DNA of 64,000 nt from Halictus rubicundus (GCF_050948215.1 NC_135157.1:6138001-6202000); one strand, 5' to 3'. Positions 23,382-36,980 are shown, numbered from the stretch's first letter. The notes: generated by a model from the letters alone, not told the origin. Numbers and translations: made by a program.

Positions 23382-26300
23382 GGCTCGAGCTGAGGTCGCG
23401 ATCCTCTTTGCGACTGTTCCCGCTTATTTGATGATGATCTAGGTAAGTTGAATCGCTGACTCCCACCAAATACCTCTTCCCATTTCGTATTCCTCTTCCT
23501 ATGGCTTACTTGTGCTCGATCTCGCGAAAAGATCAAGAGGCACGGGGATTTGGATTAAAGCATAGGAAGGGGGAAGACGATTTGATAGGAGCAATTCTAA
23601 GAAGCACGGGCATGTAAGTCGTGATGTAAGTGCGTCCGCACTGTTGTAAGTGTTACGTTATCTTCTGTCTTTCGCGATGTCTGGATCACGTTACAGGAAC
23701 GCGTTTATGCGCTTCTTCAAACCGGCTATGTTTAATTCGCAACGTATAAACGGTTTGAAAAACGTTCAGAACGTCGATTATAATCCAGGCAAACGAAATG
23801 GATTACGTTTCTTTCAGAAATGAGGAATCATTTTCGATAACTATGCTTTAATGTGTTCTATTTATTTGTCGGTTTTTAAAACGTGATAGAGATCTCTGAT
23901 TTTGTTCCTTTTTTTAAACTTATAGAATCATTTGAATTATTAAGAGAATATTTATTTTATTAAATATTTATTTAATTTATTTTGTTGTTTCGTTTTGGTT
24001 AAATTTGTTCTCCATTATGAATTTTCCCCATTATGAAGTCTGTTAGGTTGTAAATGAAACGGGTAATTTTGTAAATATTTTACGAAAAGTTTAACTTTAG
24101 TTCTAATACTCAAACATAATTGAAAGATGATTGATGGCATTAGAAGAAAGAATCATTGGAAATGGAATAGTTCTTTACAGTCGAATATATTACTCCTTAT
24201 GTTTTAGTAACAATAAAATCGTACACGAATACGTATAACATATTTTTAATACAATTTTTTTATTTGACGTTTTTATCCAGTAATTTTTCAATTCCTCAAG
24301 AATTATTATTCCATTATATAAAAAATTCGTGGTTATCATGGGTAATATTCAGTGAACATTCTATTACTTAAAATTCAAAATAGTTCATTTCGTATGTTCA
24401 CACTGATATTTGCATTCGCGCCATTTTCATTATTTAAATACAAGATTCTTTTCATTATCTTTTGCTGCACGCAGAATTCCGATAGCGATAGTTGTATCTA
24501 CATGAAATTATGCCGGATAAGAGCAATCGACTTTTCTACAGTATTTCGCAGTTTGCTTTATAGGGCACAAATATCTTTCTAATCGTAAACGATATCGCCT
24601 AAACTCGGCTTACGTGGCTAGCATCGGCTGACTAAGATAGATGCTTTCCCCTTCGTTGCCCTAATTATGAACTCCAAACCATTTGGTAAATACAGTAACT
24701 CGTTGTTTGTTCCGCTTTGAGACACTATTAACTATCGTATAGTTATAGTTCATCGGTTCTATATGAAGAGATCAATGACTAAAAGCGAAGCATTCTGATC
24801 GCTATTTTTCATAGAACTTCTGTCAGATAGTGTTCATTATATAAAGGCACAACAGTATTTCGCTTCGCTAATTTAAGAAACAACCATTACTTTTTATCAT
24901 TACACTACTTTAACCAGCATAAAATGATCAATATTTTACGAAAAAATCAATCTTTTTAATATTCATTATGCTTCAAAACTAAATATAATTAATATAAGCA
25001 CAGTAATTGGGTCCCTTACCCTGGTAACTGACCCTTACCCTGATCTATCGTGGGTGACGCAATGACATAAACTTAATAAACAGTTATTTAATGTGATTAT
25101 TGATTTGTACTTCAAAAATTATTGAGAACTGATCACTATTCGTTGCGTCAATAAAACTACGTTTTATACATTTTGTGATTTTATACCGATGAAGAACTAA
25201 AAAGTAAAGAGTTAATCTGACGCTTCTGCAGATTAAATAAAGTGGAGTGTTTCGGGTAACCAAAATTATCTAGCGAATAGTTTTTCTAATAAATAGGAGA
25301 GCATCTTGTTATGTAACTTCCGATACCCGATCACCCCGGGAAGGTTGACATAAAAACATTTGCTCTATTAAAACGCATGTATTGCGGTATGTATATATTT
25401 TCTCGTTGTAATAGACAATACTTTTACAATTCGTAGAAAAATTGGTAAAATATTTGCTTAGGCACTCCGGTGTACAAATGGCACATTACATACGTAAAAC
25501 AACAGTAAATTAAATTGCGCTAATTAAAAGGACTAATAATGCGAGATACTCTAACTCTAAGTACTAATATGTAACGTAGGGAATGCTATTTACAACGTGT
25601 TGCTCACACGACTATACAATAGAATATTACATATATCGGGATCCCTATGTTCGATCTACGATTTAGATCGATGACTAGGATGTGTTAATGTATAAACACA
25701 TTCTCTAATGTACAACTTTACAGTGGAAAGAAAAGAAATTGATAAACTACGTGAATCTTTTATTATAGCCGTTGCTATTCGAATTTCCGCGCTACCCTGT
25801 TTGCTTCGAAATCTTGGTCGTATAAACAACGAAAATTAATTTTTACACTAATTACAAGGTTTATTAAATTTGTTTGTTCATATGTATTTCGTCGGGTAGC
25901 GCTTGGAATAGCAATACGGGATTGGACTAGTTTACACTCGGACTGTTACCATCGGTCGGTAACGGATATAGAAAAAAATTCTTATTTATTGTACAGTACG
26001 ACCAACAGAAGGCCATGTGACTGCATATGGCAGTCGAATTCCGTTTAACTTCGAATCACAGACAATACGCGTTCTATTGAAAGAAGAAAACGCGTTTAAT
26101 GCATTACAATATAAACTACCGTCTTAGGCATACGTTCGCGGCCATCATGGCGACACCCGAAATTACATTTATCTGTTTCTCTATCGATCGTTCCGAGGAA
26201 AATCTTAGGTAACAATTTGACACTTTAAATCATATTTTGAATTTTTCGCGGGTTAAATCTTTCGTTTCTTCGATTATCTCGATTGTCGTAGTTGAACGGT

Positions 26301-27173
26301 TGAACGTTCAGTTGAAAACGATCGCAAAAGTACGCGGTGGTATTCTAATAAAAAATTGTCAAACATATAAATATTTCTACGAAGTCTAATTAGAAGTATA
26401 CAGTTTCAGTTCTCAAACCGTTCCTTGATCGAGTTTGCCGCCCTCAACTGACATCCGTTGACATTCTACGATCAAGTTAGTTTCAAGCATCAAGGAATTT
26501 CTAGCTGCCTGGAAGGGCACGCGGAACTTTGGGTTCGATCGACGTGAGTAATATTAAAGTTAGCTCTCGATTTAATAGGCACTGGATTTCACTTCAGGTC
26601 AATAAATTATTCCCTTAATACAACGGCGGCGGCGTGTCTTTAAGAAAGAAAACAAGAATCTCTCTACGCGAGATTAGCGTGTAAGGCACGATATTAGGAA
26701 TCGACGATTCACCGTTTCATCTTTACTATGACTATCTGCTAGATGGTCCCTAATTAGGAAGGTGTATGGAATAATGTTTGTCTCGCAACCATTGTCAATC
26801 GTGGTTACTCGATTCATGAATGAATTCCTCGTCGTAATTGATTCTACGTTCGACTATGAAATGGGTGGTCGCTTCGAAGGCGTTATTCGGTAAACACGAG
26901 AGAATTTCAAACGTTCCTGCTACTAAAAAAAAAAAAACCAAGACTTAACGGACTTATCTCGATAGTGGTAGGAATGACACTAGTTGCTAGCAAATAATGA
27001 CGTGTTTTTGAAAGACGATGGTGTACCTGTTCGTCTCTTCGCTTTCAGATAATAATTCGTTCACGACCAACGTTCCGTAAGAATGGGGTAGTTCTTGGCG
27101 CGTTACGGAACTGTTTCTTATCTACGCTCGGCAATGCAGTTACCTGCGATACGAGGATCGGCATGGTAGATCT
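23382..27173. other. Intergenic region upstream of the BRICHOS/repeat gene and downstream of scratch
   Basis: No gene is seen. The left end should carry the promoter of the BRICHOS/repeat gene; GC content rises at 23300-23800. Bases 25400-27170 are moderately GC-rich and may be 3' UTR of scratch. A partial MITE copy lies at 24950-25035. Confidence 0.5.
24950..25035. mobile_element. Partial copy of the GGGTCCCTTACCCT palindromic MITE
   Basis: The half-element ATTCATTATGCTTCAAAACT, then AATATAAGCACAGTAATTGG and GTCCCTTACCCT, matches the right arms of the elements at 41322-41480 and 57420-57655. Only one terminus is recognisable here. Confidence 0.6.
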
Positions 27174-30100
27174 CTACGCTATAGCCAGATTGAGAGTCAT
27201 CGTTGTCGGTCTGGAAAACGCGGAGGATCTCGTCGGATCGGAGAAATCGAAGCCGCTCGAGGAACTTTGGTTCTCGTTACCGAAACGGCCGAGGTGCTCC
27301 GGATTCGGTGAAATGACGGACGTTCTGATCACCATTCGTGATACGCATTCTTGGTCCTTCGTTAAATTATCAGACACATTTCTACCCGGTTCCTCGACCG
27401 GCGTTTTTACCCTGCAGGGTCGTTTCAATGACGGAGTCATCGTCCCCGCCTCCGGTATCCTGGTGTGCCTGATGATCGCAGAGAACGCCGAGGATGAGCT
27501 TCTTTGGTCGCGGTTCAGGTCCAGTCGAGGAACTATCACGCTGGTAGGGGATGCCGTGACACAGGGGGTTGTTGTCGGCAGTCGGTTCGAAGACGATGAC
27601 AATGGAGGACACGGTTTTACGGGGGATGCCATCTTCTGATCGTTCGCGTCTGTTCTATCCGCGGATGATCGATGATGGGCGCGCATGCAGGACGATTCCT
27701 CGTGTTTATAGAGATACGACTTCAGGGCGAACGCTTTGCCGCAACGACCGCACACGTGCGGCTTGGTGTTCGAGTGCGTTTGGATGTGGGCCCGCAAGTT
27801 CGACTTGTCGGCGAATGCTTTGTTGCAGATCGTACACTTGAATGGCTTCTCACCTGAAGCACAAAACGAAAATGATTATGAGTCATTTTGCTTTATGAAC
27901 TACAATTTTCATTTACAAACTGGTGAACCGAAAAACTACAAGAGTTAAAAGCTACAACTGCCAGAATTAGGAAAGCATATATTTTTTGACGAATTCTTAC
28001 TTGTGGGAGTAAATATACGAAATATCTAAGTAAACAGATTGATAATACTTTCTTATTTAGTTCATATGTCTATCTCGTGTTTTATCATGCACCATACTCT
28101 TACCTGTGTGCGTTCGTATGTGTCCCTGCAGCAACCACGGCCTCGAGAAGCACTTGCCGCAGTAATGGCACTTGCACCCCTGATTGTGCGTCCTGACGTG
28201 CATGCTGAACGCAGGCATGCTGACGTAGACCTTGTCGCAGTGTGGACATCTCCGCGCCTTCTTATCCCCGAGGGACCTGTGGGTTTGTCTGTGTCTGGCT
28301 AAATTCGACGAAGTCGAATACTTCTTCCCGCAATCCGGACATTCGTGATCCTCGTTATCTTCGGACTTCGACGACGTTTCCGTAGATGTCGAGGTTGTCC
28401 TTCTGCTATGGGGTATGGTCGACGGTATCGACGAAGCGGGGTCCAACTCCGTTTTGTCCAACGAGCTATCCGACACCTTCAGGCGTCGTTCCTCTTGCAA
28501 ACGGTGAGAATGAGCCGACACGTGGATGCCCAAAACGGTGTTTCTTTCCGAGTGGCTTTGGAGAATTTCTCGTTCGGACTCGATCCTCTCGAAGAACAGC
28601 CTTGTTCTCTCTCCGAGTGTTTGTTCGTCGTCCACCGTCCTCCCGTGATCTTGAAACTGCATCTCCTGTTGTTTCGATCGCGGTGCCATGATCCTGTCCG
28701 AAAATTGAGCGCATCTAGGCGAGGCCGGCTGCTGATAAATCATGTTGCTTGGGTGAATCAACGTGCCAGCGGCCGCGGCAAGGCTCACTTCGGCCAATTT
28801 CGTTAGATTGTACAGTTCTTCGGGGCATTCTGACGACGTTTCGCTGCCGCACTCGCTCGCACCGTCCGATGTAGGATGACTTCCGCTGTAGTCGGCCAGT
28901 CTTACGCCTCTCTCGGGGCTGAAATCTGAACAGAGGACAGGGGCTGTTAAACGCACCACTTATTTTCGACTTTCCCGTAATGGTACCGCGAATCTCGTCG
29001 CGTCCAACGAAATTGTAATTTGTCACGCGAATCGCAAGCGCCAGACTACTGTTGCGCGCTACGAAATTTAGAGACGATCAAATTGCGGCACGCGGAATCG
29101 TTTATCATCGTTAGCAAGGTTCCTACGGTTCGACCGCGGCTGGCGAACGGCCAGAAGATTCTCGTGATCGGACTCAAGGAAATTCCGATTGATACTTCGA
29201 TCTGGTTCGAACGGTTTCGTGGTACGTGTTCGAGGGAACAGGTGACTTTGCTCCGTGGTCGTTGTCGAGCTATAAAAAGAGGCTCCTGATGGATCGCTTA
29301 TTTATGGTACCGGGGTTGTTTAAAGTCTGCGAGAATTTCCCCATAAAACTCGGTTCGTTGTCGAGCACTATTTTGCCAGAAATGATGTTCTTATGTAGAA
29401 GCTACTATAGATTCCTTCAGCTTTTTCTAATCTCATTTAAATCAGAAAATCCCTCGATATAAGTTCATAATAAGAAAGACCCTATTGTTTCCCGAACTCG
29501 CTATTCTACCAACAAAGATTTCACCTCGTGTATTCTCACCCTCATTGTACTTTATCTGTTTAGATCAAAGACTCCGACAGCAGCACTCTGTCCGCGCTAA
29601 GAGGAATTGCAACAATCGGCCAAACGATTACAGGAAATGTCGGGTTGCCAGCACGAATCTAGTTTAGATACACAGGGACTTTTTTTTGAAGTTTCGCATA
29701 TACGGGATTGAACGGTGTATCGAGACGGTCGGAGGAGCACCTTCGCGAGTCTACCGCCTGCTCCGTTTTTGGGGAGAACGGAAATAGAGCACCTCTTCTC
29801 CTCTCTCTTCTTCTTGTCGTTCTTTCTCCCTCCGGTCCTCGTCTTTTCTGCGTATTTCTGTGTACGCGCGCGTTCGCCACGAAAGCTTTGGAGGGGTTGA
29901 CGGCATCGCGACGGTATGCGCCGCATGAGCGTCGTGACGCATCTAGCGTCTCCTATTCTTAAAACCGCGCGTTGTGCCACCTTAATCACGAAGCAACGAC
30001 CAGCGGCTGTTCTCTTGGCTCGGAGCTTTTGATCGAGGTCAACGAGATCGACGCGGACACCTCAGGTCTCGCAAGCTCGCGTTCAAACTTCGGTGCGCGT

Positions 30101-30884
30101 TTACCACTTATGGTAGTTTCAGCGGAGACTTTCCAATCAGATGCGAAATACCCTGATTAGATGCACCCTGATAGGTTCCTCATTCTTTCAAGAACACCCT
30201 TTCTTTGATTCGCTAGCCTGATAAATGTCTTTCGGCAATCTGACACACGGAACAGTAAGCTGATTTATGGATCGAAGAATAGTAGCCGCGGAAAAAGAAC
30301 TGTTTCATTATGATCAAGTTAATTACTGTTATGGTAATATATGTCGGTGATTGTTGACACTAGAAGCTACGGATGGAAGCTAACCTGCTTGGGGTAAGCC
30401 TGACGAAGGAGGGCGAGAGGGTGAGCCAGGTCTTATTACGCTCATTTGCATCGTGTTTACAGTCGCTTGCGTAAGGAACGATCTAAATCCCTTTCGACCC
30501 TAGCTACTTGTCAGAAATGATACCTTATAGTTTGAGTGCATGTAAACTAGCACGGATGCTGAATACAAATATACCAAGAATAAGCAAAATCTGCGTACGT
30601 TTTCTATTTAAAAAATAGAACATACGAAGATTGGTTGCATCGACGAAGGAGCAACTTCGCCTACGACTATTATCCGCAACGAGCAGTTTCGCGTTCGTGC
30701 AAAGCGGATCTAAAATCTAGCTAGAACGCGGAAGATCGGGAAAAATCCTGGCACCGGTCGCCAGAGCACGATCGGCTCGCGATAGCACAATTACGAAAGC
30801 GAACAACGTACCTCTTCCGGATCCGTCGAACTCTTCATCGACGCCGTTGTACCGGCGATGGGTGATCAGGAAGGCCCGCGGCAT
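27174..30884 (-). CDS. scrt: Scratch-family C2H2 zinc-finger transcriptional repressor (Snail superfamily)
   Basis: Exons 30812-30884, 28104-28925 and 27174-27853 join in phase to 524 residues. The start MPRAFLITHRRY is a SNAG-type repression motif, which recruits corepressors in Snail and Scratch proteins. Five C2H2 fingers occupy about residues 218-355. Finger 1 reads CGKKYSTSSNLARHRQTH and finger 2 YVSMPAFSMHVRTH, both diagnostic of Scratch rather than Snail. Then come CFSRPWLLQGHIRTHTG, AFADKSNLRAHIQTH and AFALKSYLYKH, the last ending HEESSC. The splice inside the HTGEKPF linker is the known kind of position for such genes. The region between SNAG and the fingers is acidic and Ser-rich with unclear function. 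Scratch proteins are nuclear and promote neuronal differentiation in animals. Insects can have more than one scratch-like gene, so exact orthology is open. Intron 1 (28926-30811) is GC-rich and may hold enhancers. Confidence 0.9.
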
Positions 30885-31742
30885 TTTCGTATTCCTTGGT
30901 GGTCCCTCTATAGTCCCCCACGAATCACACAAATCATACCTCGGTCCCACTGTTCACTCACGATCACTGAGATTGGCTTGCGAATAGGAGAATTTACGTT
31001 GATCGAACTCGACGGAACGGACACGCGACTCTTTTTGGCTTTTGATGGGAATTCGTGTGTACACGCGTAAAGCGCGTGTAAATAAATAAAAAAGCTCTCG
31101 CGTGCGAATGGCGACCGTGCCCTGTACTCGATGAAGGGGGTGCGTCCGCCTCGAGGTTTTCGGGCGTAATAGTTGCTCCGACTAAGATTCGGGGCTACAT
31201 ATAGGAGCGCAGCCTCCCTCGCCCTCCGCCGCGTACGCCACCATTTTCTTCTTCGTCTTCTTCTTCAGCTGCCGCGCTGCACGCGCTCGGAAGGGTGTCG
31301 TGTCGGCTGCTTCTGTTTGCGCGGTGGCGAAGTGTGTGACCACCGTGTGCACCACAGTTTTTCCATTCCTTTCTACGTACGCGATACGCACAATGTTGTG
31401 CGTGCGCTATACATATGTACGGCCGACCGCGAGCACGCAGGATCGATTCGATGGGATCGTTAACTCTAGGTTCAGGATTTCAACCGGCCAAGGGTGCGAT
31501 ATTTGACCGATCTTGCTGGAAAAAATTAGTCGTGTACTTCGCAGATAATTATTGCCAATGAAATATATGCATAATTAACCTCCTTGCACTACAATTTATT
31601 TTACTGTTACTCTGATTTGAATTACTTCGACGTTCATAATTTCTTAAAAGAAGAAGGCAGTTTATATTCATTGTGTGCCTATGCGTTCCCCAATTGCTAT
31701 ATACCGACAACAACAAAATGTATTTTATTTTTTATTATTCCT
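30885..31742. promoter_or_regulatory. Upstream (promoter-side) region of scratch
   Basis: This is GC-rich, CpG-containing DNA directly upstream of the SNAG-coding exon. It includes a pyrimidine-rich stretch (31225-31275) and CG-dense segments up to about 31460. It probably carries the promoter and 5' UTR. Frames open on both strands here look like composition effects. Confidence 0.5.
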
Positions 31743-31750
31743 TACATCAA

Positions 31751-31846
31751 TAAATAATAGGGGTAGTTCTCCTAACGCCGGAGAGCACTTATGTCGGATA
31801 AATAATAGGGGTAGTTCTCCTAACGCCGCAGAGCACCTATGTCGGA
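31751..31846. repeat. Two tandem 48-bp copies
   Basis: Two adjacent 48-bp units (31751-31798 and 31799-31846), each with the core GGGGTAGTTCTCCTAACGCC, differ at only two positions (GGAGAG/GCAGAG and CACTT/CACCT). This is a recent local duplication with no coding context. Confidence 0.9.
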
Positions 31847-34800
31847 TAGTAGCTATATCATTAACATTTAAAACTTTACTGTATTTCGTATTAACTTTAT
31901 ATATTCAGTTAACACTTTGACTGCCAAACTAGAAACCTCAAAAATTCCATAAAATCAAAGTAAGATATTTTATGAAATAAAAATTGAAAAAAATTAAATG
32001 TATGATATTGAGTAGTTCTCCAACTTTCTTGAATTTTACAGATCCTAATCGGCACAATGAATATATTAACGTAAAAATTCATTTTAAAACCTGGACAAAT
32101 AATTCCGTCATCCACATATGGGTGACATGGCAGTCAACTTGTTAATAGCGATTGCAAATTGTCCTGCTTATTGTGAAAATTAAAATTTTTAAATGTATTT
32201 ATTGGTCACTATAATATTCCATACGTACACATTTGTTTACGATAATGGATTATTCATTAGGCACTGTGCCTAACATCTATTAAACATCTATCATGTTTTA
32301 TCGAAGACACTGCGTATTTAAGATTTGTGTATGCATAAAAGAAATAATAATTCGTGAATAAATGTGACTTCCATCTTTTCAATTGAAGCTGTCTGCTCAA
32401 GCGGGGTTGTAAATGTAAATTGATTAATTCTTAACAATGATTGAGTTGCTATACTCGGGGTTTCGTTCGTGTGAATATTTTCTTATCTTGAGACGTGGTC
32501 GCGAATTTAATTGGGAAATGGGAATCTAGCCCAGACCTTGCTTAGTAAAATTAGATAGACATTAGTCAGACATTACTATCCTACTCAAAGGAGTTGCATA
32601 CGTTGTGCCGTTCTTGAAGAATTTGAAAAAAGAAAAAATAAATCAGATATCAGGTTTAACATACAGCATAACTTGTATATGCACTTTGAGAAACTAAGAC
32701 TAGGATGGCAGTGGATTATAATCTTATAAATGAGTTGTTAAAATGATATTTGAACTTTTCAAATTCTTTTTCCAAATTAAGCACATTCTGTAATAAGCAG
32801 AACAAGCTTTTTGTTGCTACATATTTTGCATATTTATAACATGTTGTCTAACATTTGTTTACGATACTTAGCATAATAAAAAATTGAATAAAGTTTAATT
32901 TCATTTTGTTTTTACTTGTAAGTTGATAAAGTCCTTCATAGCATAAATACTTTTCTGTTTCATATCAGTGTCTTCACATCTTTGACATACAAGTTAAATA
33001 AAATTCGATACGACCGTAGGTATCATTTATCATTTAACTTATCACTGGTGTAACTTTAACAATGAAATTCCGTATAAATTCAGAACAGATACATGTTCTT
33101 GGGATGATAACAGACATAATACTGATAATAATTGTTATTAATGTTAAACAATCTTTTGCTTCAATGTGCACAGTGGCGTAGGAAACACATGACATCTGTA
33201 CGTCAATGGACGATATCCGCCTAAACATAAACATTCGAAACGGAATTGAGTAACAAAAACAAATGTGTACGAATGTAACGAACAAGGGTCAACGCAGAAA
33301 GAAATCCACATCCGTTAAACGCGAGATTGTAAAATATGGGACACAGAAAATAGACCATCTCGGTAATTATTTTGAAAAGCCTGTGTTCTAAGAATTATAT
33401 TCTTTTAATTACTTCCTCCAATCATCTCACCCTTCTCGAGTTCCACAAAGAGGTACTGTAAATGTCCGTATACTTCAAAGGTGGTTCGCTAAATATAAGA
33501 ACAGAGGTCCGATCTTGAAGGCAATTCCCGCTCTGGAAGGTCAAAGATTGACAACAAAACTCTCCTCGCTTTATTAAACAAAGTTTCTACTAAACATTCG
33601 TTAAACAAAGTATTAAGGTCTTCGGTTCACTTTAAGATTAAAAACTATCGGGTATTAAAAGCAAAATATCAAAAAATTATTATTATTACTATTTTACAAA
33701 ATATTTTATACAAATCACAAGATTCCAGCAATTGAGATTTCAGGTGATTCCTGCGAAGATATGAACACTATCCAATCCAAAAAATGAAGACATCTTCATA
33801 GTAATAGTAAAATGGAAAATTTAAAATCGGCCATTATGATTCCTCCGGTATGAAGGTAGAACGAACAAATGATTACATTTTGTACTGAGAGCACAGATCC
33901 AGTTCGGCGTTTCTGAGCTGAAAAATCCTTCCAAGCTTCTGTTCTCGGCTGAAAGCTTGTAAGAAAGTGTTAGGAAGATTTATTTTTTCTTTGACGCGAA
34001 CCGAAACACGTGGCAGAAGGTTGTCCATACGGATTCACCGTTGCGACCTGTGACTAATAACGTATCAAATATTTACATTTTCCAAAAATCACGTGAAACA
34101 TTCGTTCTCGTTACTATCCAAACTTGAATGTACACTGTGTATAGAATCAACGAAAAAGCGCGAAGAACATAATTGTCTACGGTTCCGCGAGTGTTGCAGA
34201 CGTTCTTCATCTGTGTTCATTTTTTGGTCGGATGGTTTTTTTCATCGAGAACCTGCAAGGGTAACGCCGTGTCCGAGTACGCGCTATCATTGGACACATA
34301 TTGCGCAGATTAATCACGTTTGTCAACGGGACAAAACAAACCGAAACGAAAACAGAATACCGCAACGATATCCACCAGTGGCGGATGAAGGGACGGCCAT
34401 TCTATTTCGGTGCGAAGCCACCGTTGGTAGACAGATTTTCGGAGATCGACGGCACGCGCCCGATGTTCATTAACTGCCACTGAACCGAAAAACTCCCGTA
34501 CGCCGCTCCGTTCGTGTTCTTCGCGGCATGAAAAAGCGCGAAGTTGCTAGGAGGATTCTCGTCGCGTCGGGACCAGCGAGCTTTTACTCCCAAACAGAGC
34601 GAAACTTCCTCGAATTCTGATTCGCCTGGATCACCGAATGTTTCGAGACGCGAGACGATGAGCAAGCACGCGAAACATTTCAACGCGACCCGTTCATCAC
34701 CACCGACAACGAGAAAGTTAACGCTTTTTCGTCCAAAGATAGAAACGCTGATGCGTTAAGGGGGGCTTCTTCAAAACAAGCGACTTTAAAAAATTTTTTT

Positions 34801-35044
34801 GCAACAACTACTAGATATATGGGACCCCCCTTCTAACAGGGATGTTGATGAAGGTTTAGCAGATTGTAAAAATCTCTGTACGATCCTCGTACTCCACAAG
34901 GTGTCTAAGCAAAAAGGGTTGCGCATTCAAAGACGCAAAAAATTACTGTTAAATCATTGGATCTCTCCACCGTCCATCTTTTATAATTTATTTCCATTTT
35001 CAAGTTACATCCTCAAGTGACCCTAAGCTTTGCCAACACACGGG
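31847..35044. other. Intergenic DNA, no gene recognised
   Basis: The stretch 31850-34000 is AT-rich. Bases 34090-34760 are a GC-richer patch where frames open on both strands without splice support or recognisable domains. I see nothing I can assign. Confidence 0.5.
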
Positions 35045-35356
35045 TATATGCAGAATGTCCTAAAATTGTATGTTCTTGAAAGAGGCGATTCCTCAGGTCG
35101 TTTGAAGTAACCTTTTTCCTTCGCGGAAATGTTCTTCGCGGCTCTGTTACGGAGTTATTAACGAAAAACACGGACCAATCAGCGCGCGACTACAGCGGAC
35201 ATTGGCGGTAGCCGCGTGCTGATTGGTCCGTGTCTTTCATTGATAACTTCTTACCAAAGCCGCGGAGAGCATTTTCGCAAAGGAAAAAGTTACTTCAAAC
35301 GACCCCGGGAATCACGCCTTTCAAAAAACTGCTACATTCTTGGGACACCCTGTATA
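35045..35356. mobile_element. Palindromic 310-bp MITE (CAGGGTGTCCC-type end)
   Basis: Almost the whole element is one imperfect inverted repeat. The left arm carries GGTCGTTTGAAGTAACCTTT and AACACGGACCAATCAGC; the right arm carries their reverse complements, and the right end reads GGGACACCCTGTA. The centre is a short GC-rich loop near 35195. The TA at both edges fits a Tc1/mariner-type target. A fragment of the same family lies at 59685-59767. Confidence 0.75.
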
Positions 35357-36339
35357 TAATTTTCTCAATCCCCTAATGATTTACGCCTTCGTTACACGTG
35401 AATGGCAACCCCCGTTTTCGTTGTAATGTCGCTTTTAACCGAACGTCGCGTTGTCGACAATGTGTCAGCGAAATTCGTAAATTCAACATTTGCGAGAGCA
35501 CCGGACGAAGAACGCCTGGTGTCGGCGCCAATGGGTTCGGAAAAAGGGGAAAGGTAATGGTAACTGAGGTTTTCTGGTGCAGCGCGAGCCGCGTCGCTCG
35601 TGCAAACAGAGACTATGCAGGCAGCGGGCTTTTTGGTCGGCGATTGAATGAATGCCACGCGAGTTAGTCAGCGTCGCGGTGCTAAATTCGGCGGACGTCT
35701 GGCGTCGGTCCAGAAGAACCACCCAGCGCACCAACCTGCTTCTATCCTGTAGCCACCAATGAAACAACGAGACCGACGCCGTTTTCGTATCCGTCCTGAC
35801 ACCTTCGCACGTTCCTCGTCGACGTCTCCCCGTTCTACCACTGTCCCGAACAAATTCTGCCTAAACTCGATTTATTTCGCTTATTGTAGCTTTTACGGCA
35901 AGTATGCCGTAGATCGGGTATCTTTGCTACTGTTAGGTGGGCAAATCAGATCGGAGCTTTTTTCGCAGCGATATTAACTGCCACTCAAAAAGGAAGTGTA
36001 CAAGATTATGCTTCGAAGAGTTTCGTCCAGTTGGTCAATTATACAGGGTGTCCTAAAAATGTTGTATTTCCTTGAAAGGGGTGAAAAATTGTGTTAGAGG
36101 GACCTGAACAAATGATACAGTTTTCTTTCGATGTAAGACGCCGATGGTTTTGTACGCAACAAGAAAATCTCTATCTCTTCTTCTTCCTTTGCAGTTGTCC
36201 GCTCGACACCGCTTAGTGCCAAAACAAGAGGGTTTGTCATGGTATGTCAAAGATATCGCTGCTCGGTCGACCACTTTATGATCTGCCGGACAACTTTATT
36301 CGACCCATAAACTCTCGGCCTACTCAAGAACAATGTCAA

Positions 36340-36980
36340 TCCAAATATGTATCCTCATCCGCAACACGTCGAAATCCGTCCCAAGCCATCAGCTTGTATC
36401 GAAAGAAAACTGTAGTCTGCTGGGGCCACGAGCATTGTCGTATTGCAGGATTACTTTGCTCGGTGAAAGGTCGTCTCCCTTTGATGGTTGCTGATAGTAA
36501 TGGTATCTGGCAGTAATTGTAATGTGTAGCAATTGTTTGGCCAGGTAGACACAGCTCGTAATGTACGACGCCATCAAAATCCCACCAAAGTGTCGACAAT
36601 ACTTTTTGTCGTGAATTTTTGGCTTTTGTCGTGGGCGTAGAAGATTCTCCGGGGCTGACCCATGATTTTCCTCGTTTTCGATTGTCATGCAGGATTTATT
36701 TTCATAGCGTGGACGCTGTGAGTACACATGGACGCGGCGCGGTTTCCGGCGCGGCCGTTGTTTCCCAATAAGGCAAAATCGGGTATCGCAATCGATTGAC
36801 TTCAATGATGAACCACTGAAAGCTCGTGTACGAGAGCTAAGAAGGATCCAAACGTACATACGTGATCGTGTAACGATCGCGAGAAGTGATTTTCCCACGA
36901 GTAATTGGAGCACGTGGGCGCGGCGTGGTTTCCGGTGGATAAATCGCGTATCCCCGGCGACTCTGGTTGTTTTCAAAGCG
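36340..36980 (-). pseudogene. Decayed mariner-type transposase fragment
   Basis: Pieces of a mariner transposase can be read in different minus-strand frames. One is a KPKIHDKKY-like segment. Another is WWDFDGVVHYEL followed by PGQTI. A third is VILQYDNAR, corresponding to the mariner block with the catalytic second aspartate. Frameshifts separate them, so the gene is dead. A Tc1/mariner-like terminus (TACAGGGTGTCCTAAAA) lies at 36042-36058. I could not find the matching far end or the N-terminal helix-turn-helix part. The third catalytic residue region is not recognisable. Confidence 0.7.

Noticed and set aside
27163..27639. Plus-strand 158-residue frame opposite the last scratch exon
   Set aside because: It is antisense to zinc-finger gene coding sequence with matched phases; GC-rich coding DNA commonly opens the opposite strand.
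27174..30884. Snail or Escargot rather than Scratch
   Set aside because: The first two fingers (STSSNLARHRQTH and YVSMPAFSMH) follow the Scratch pattern, not the Snail one.
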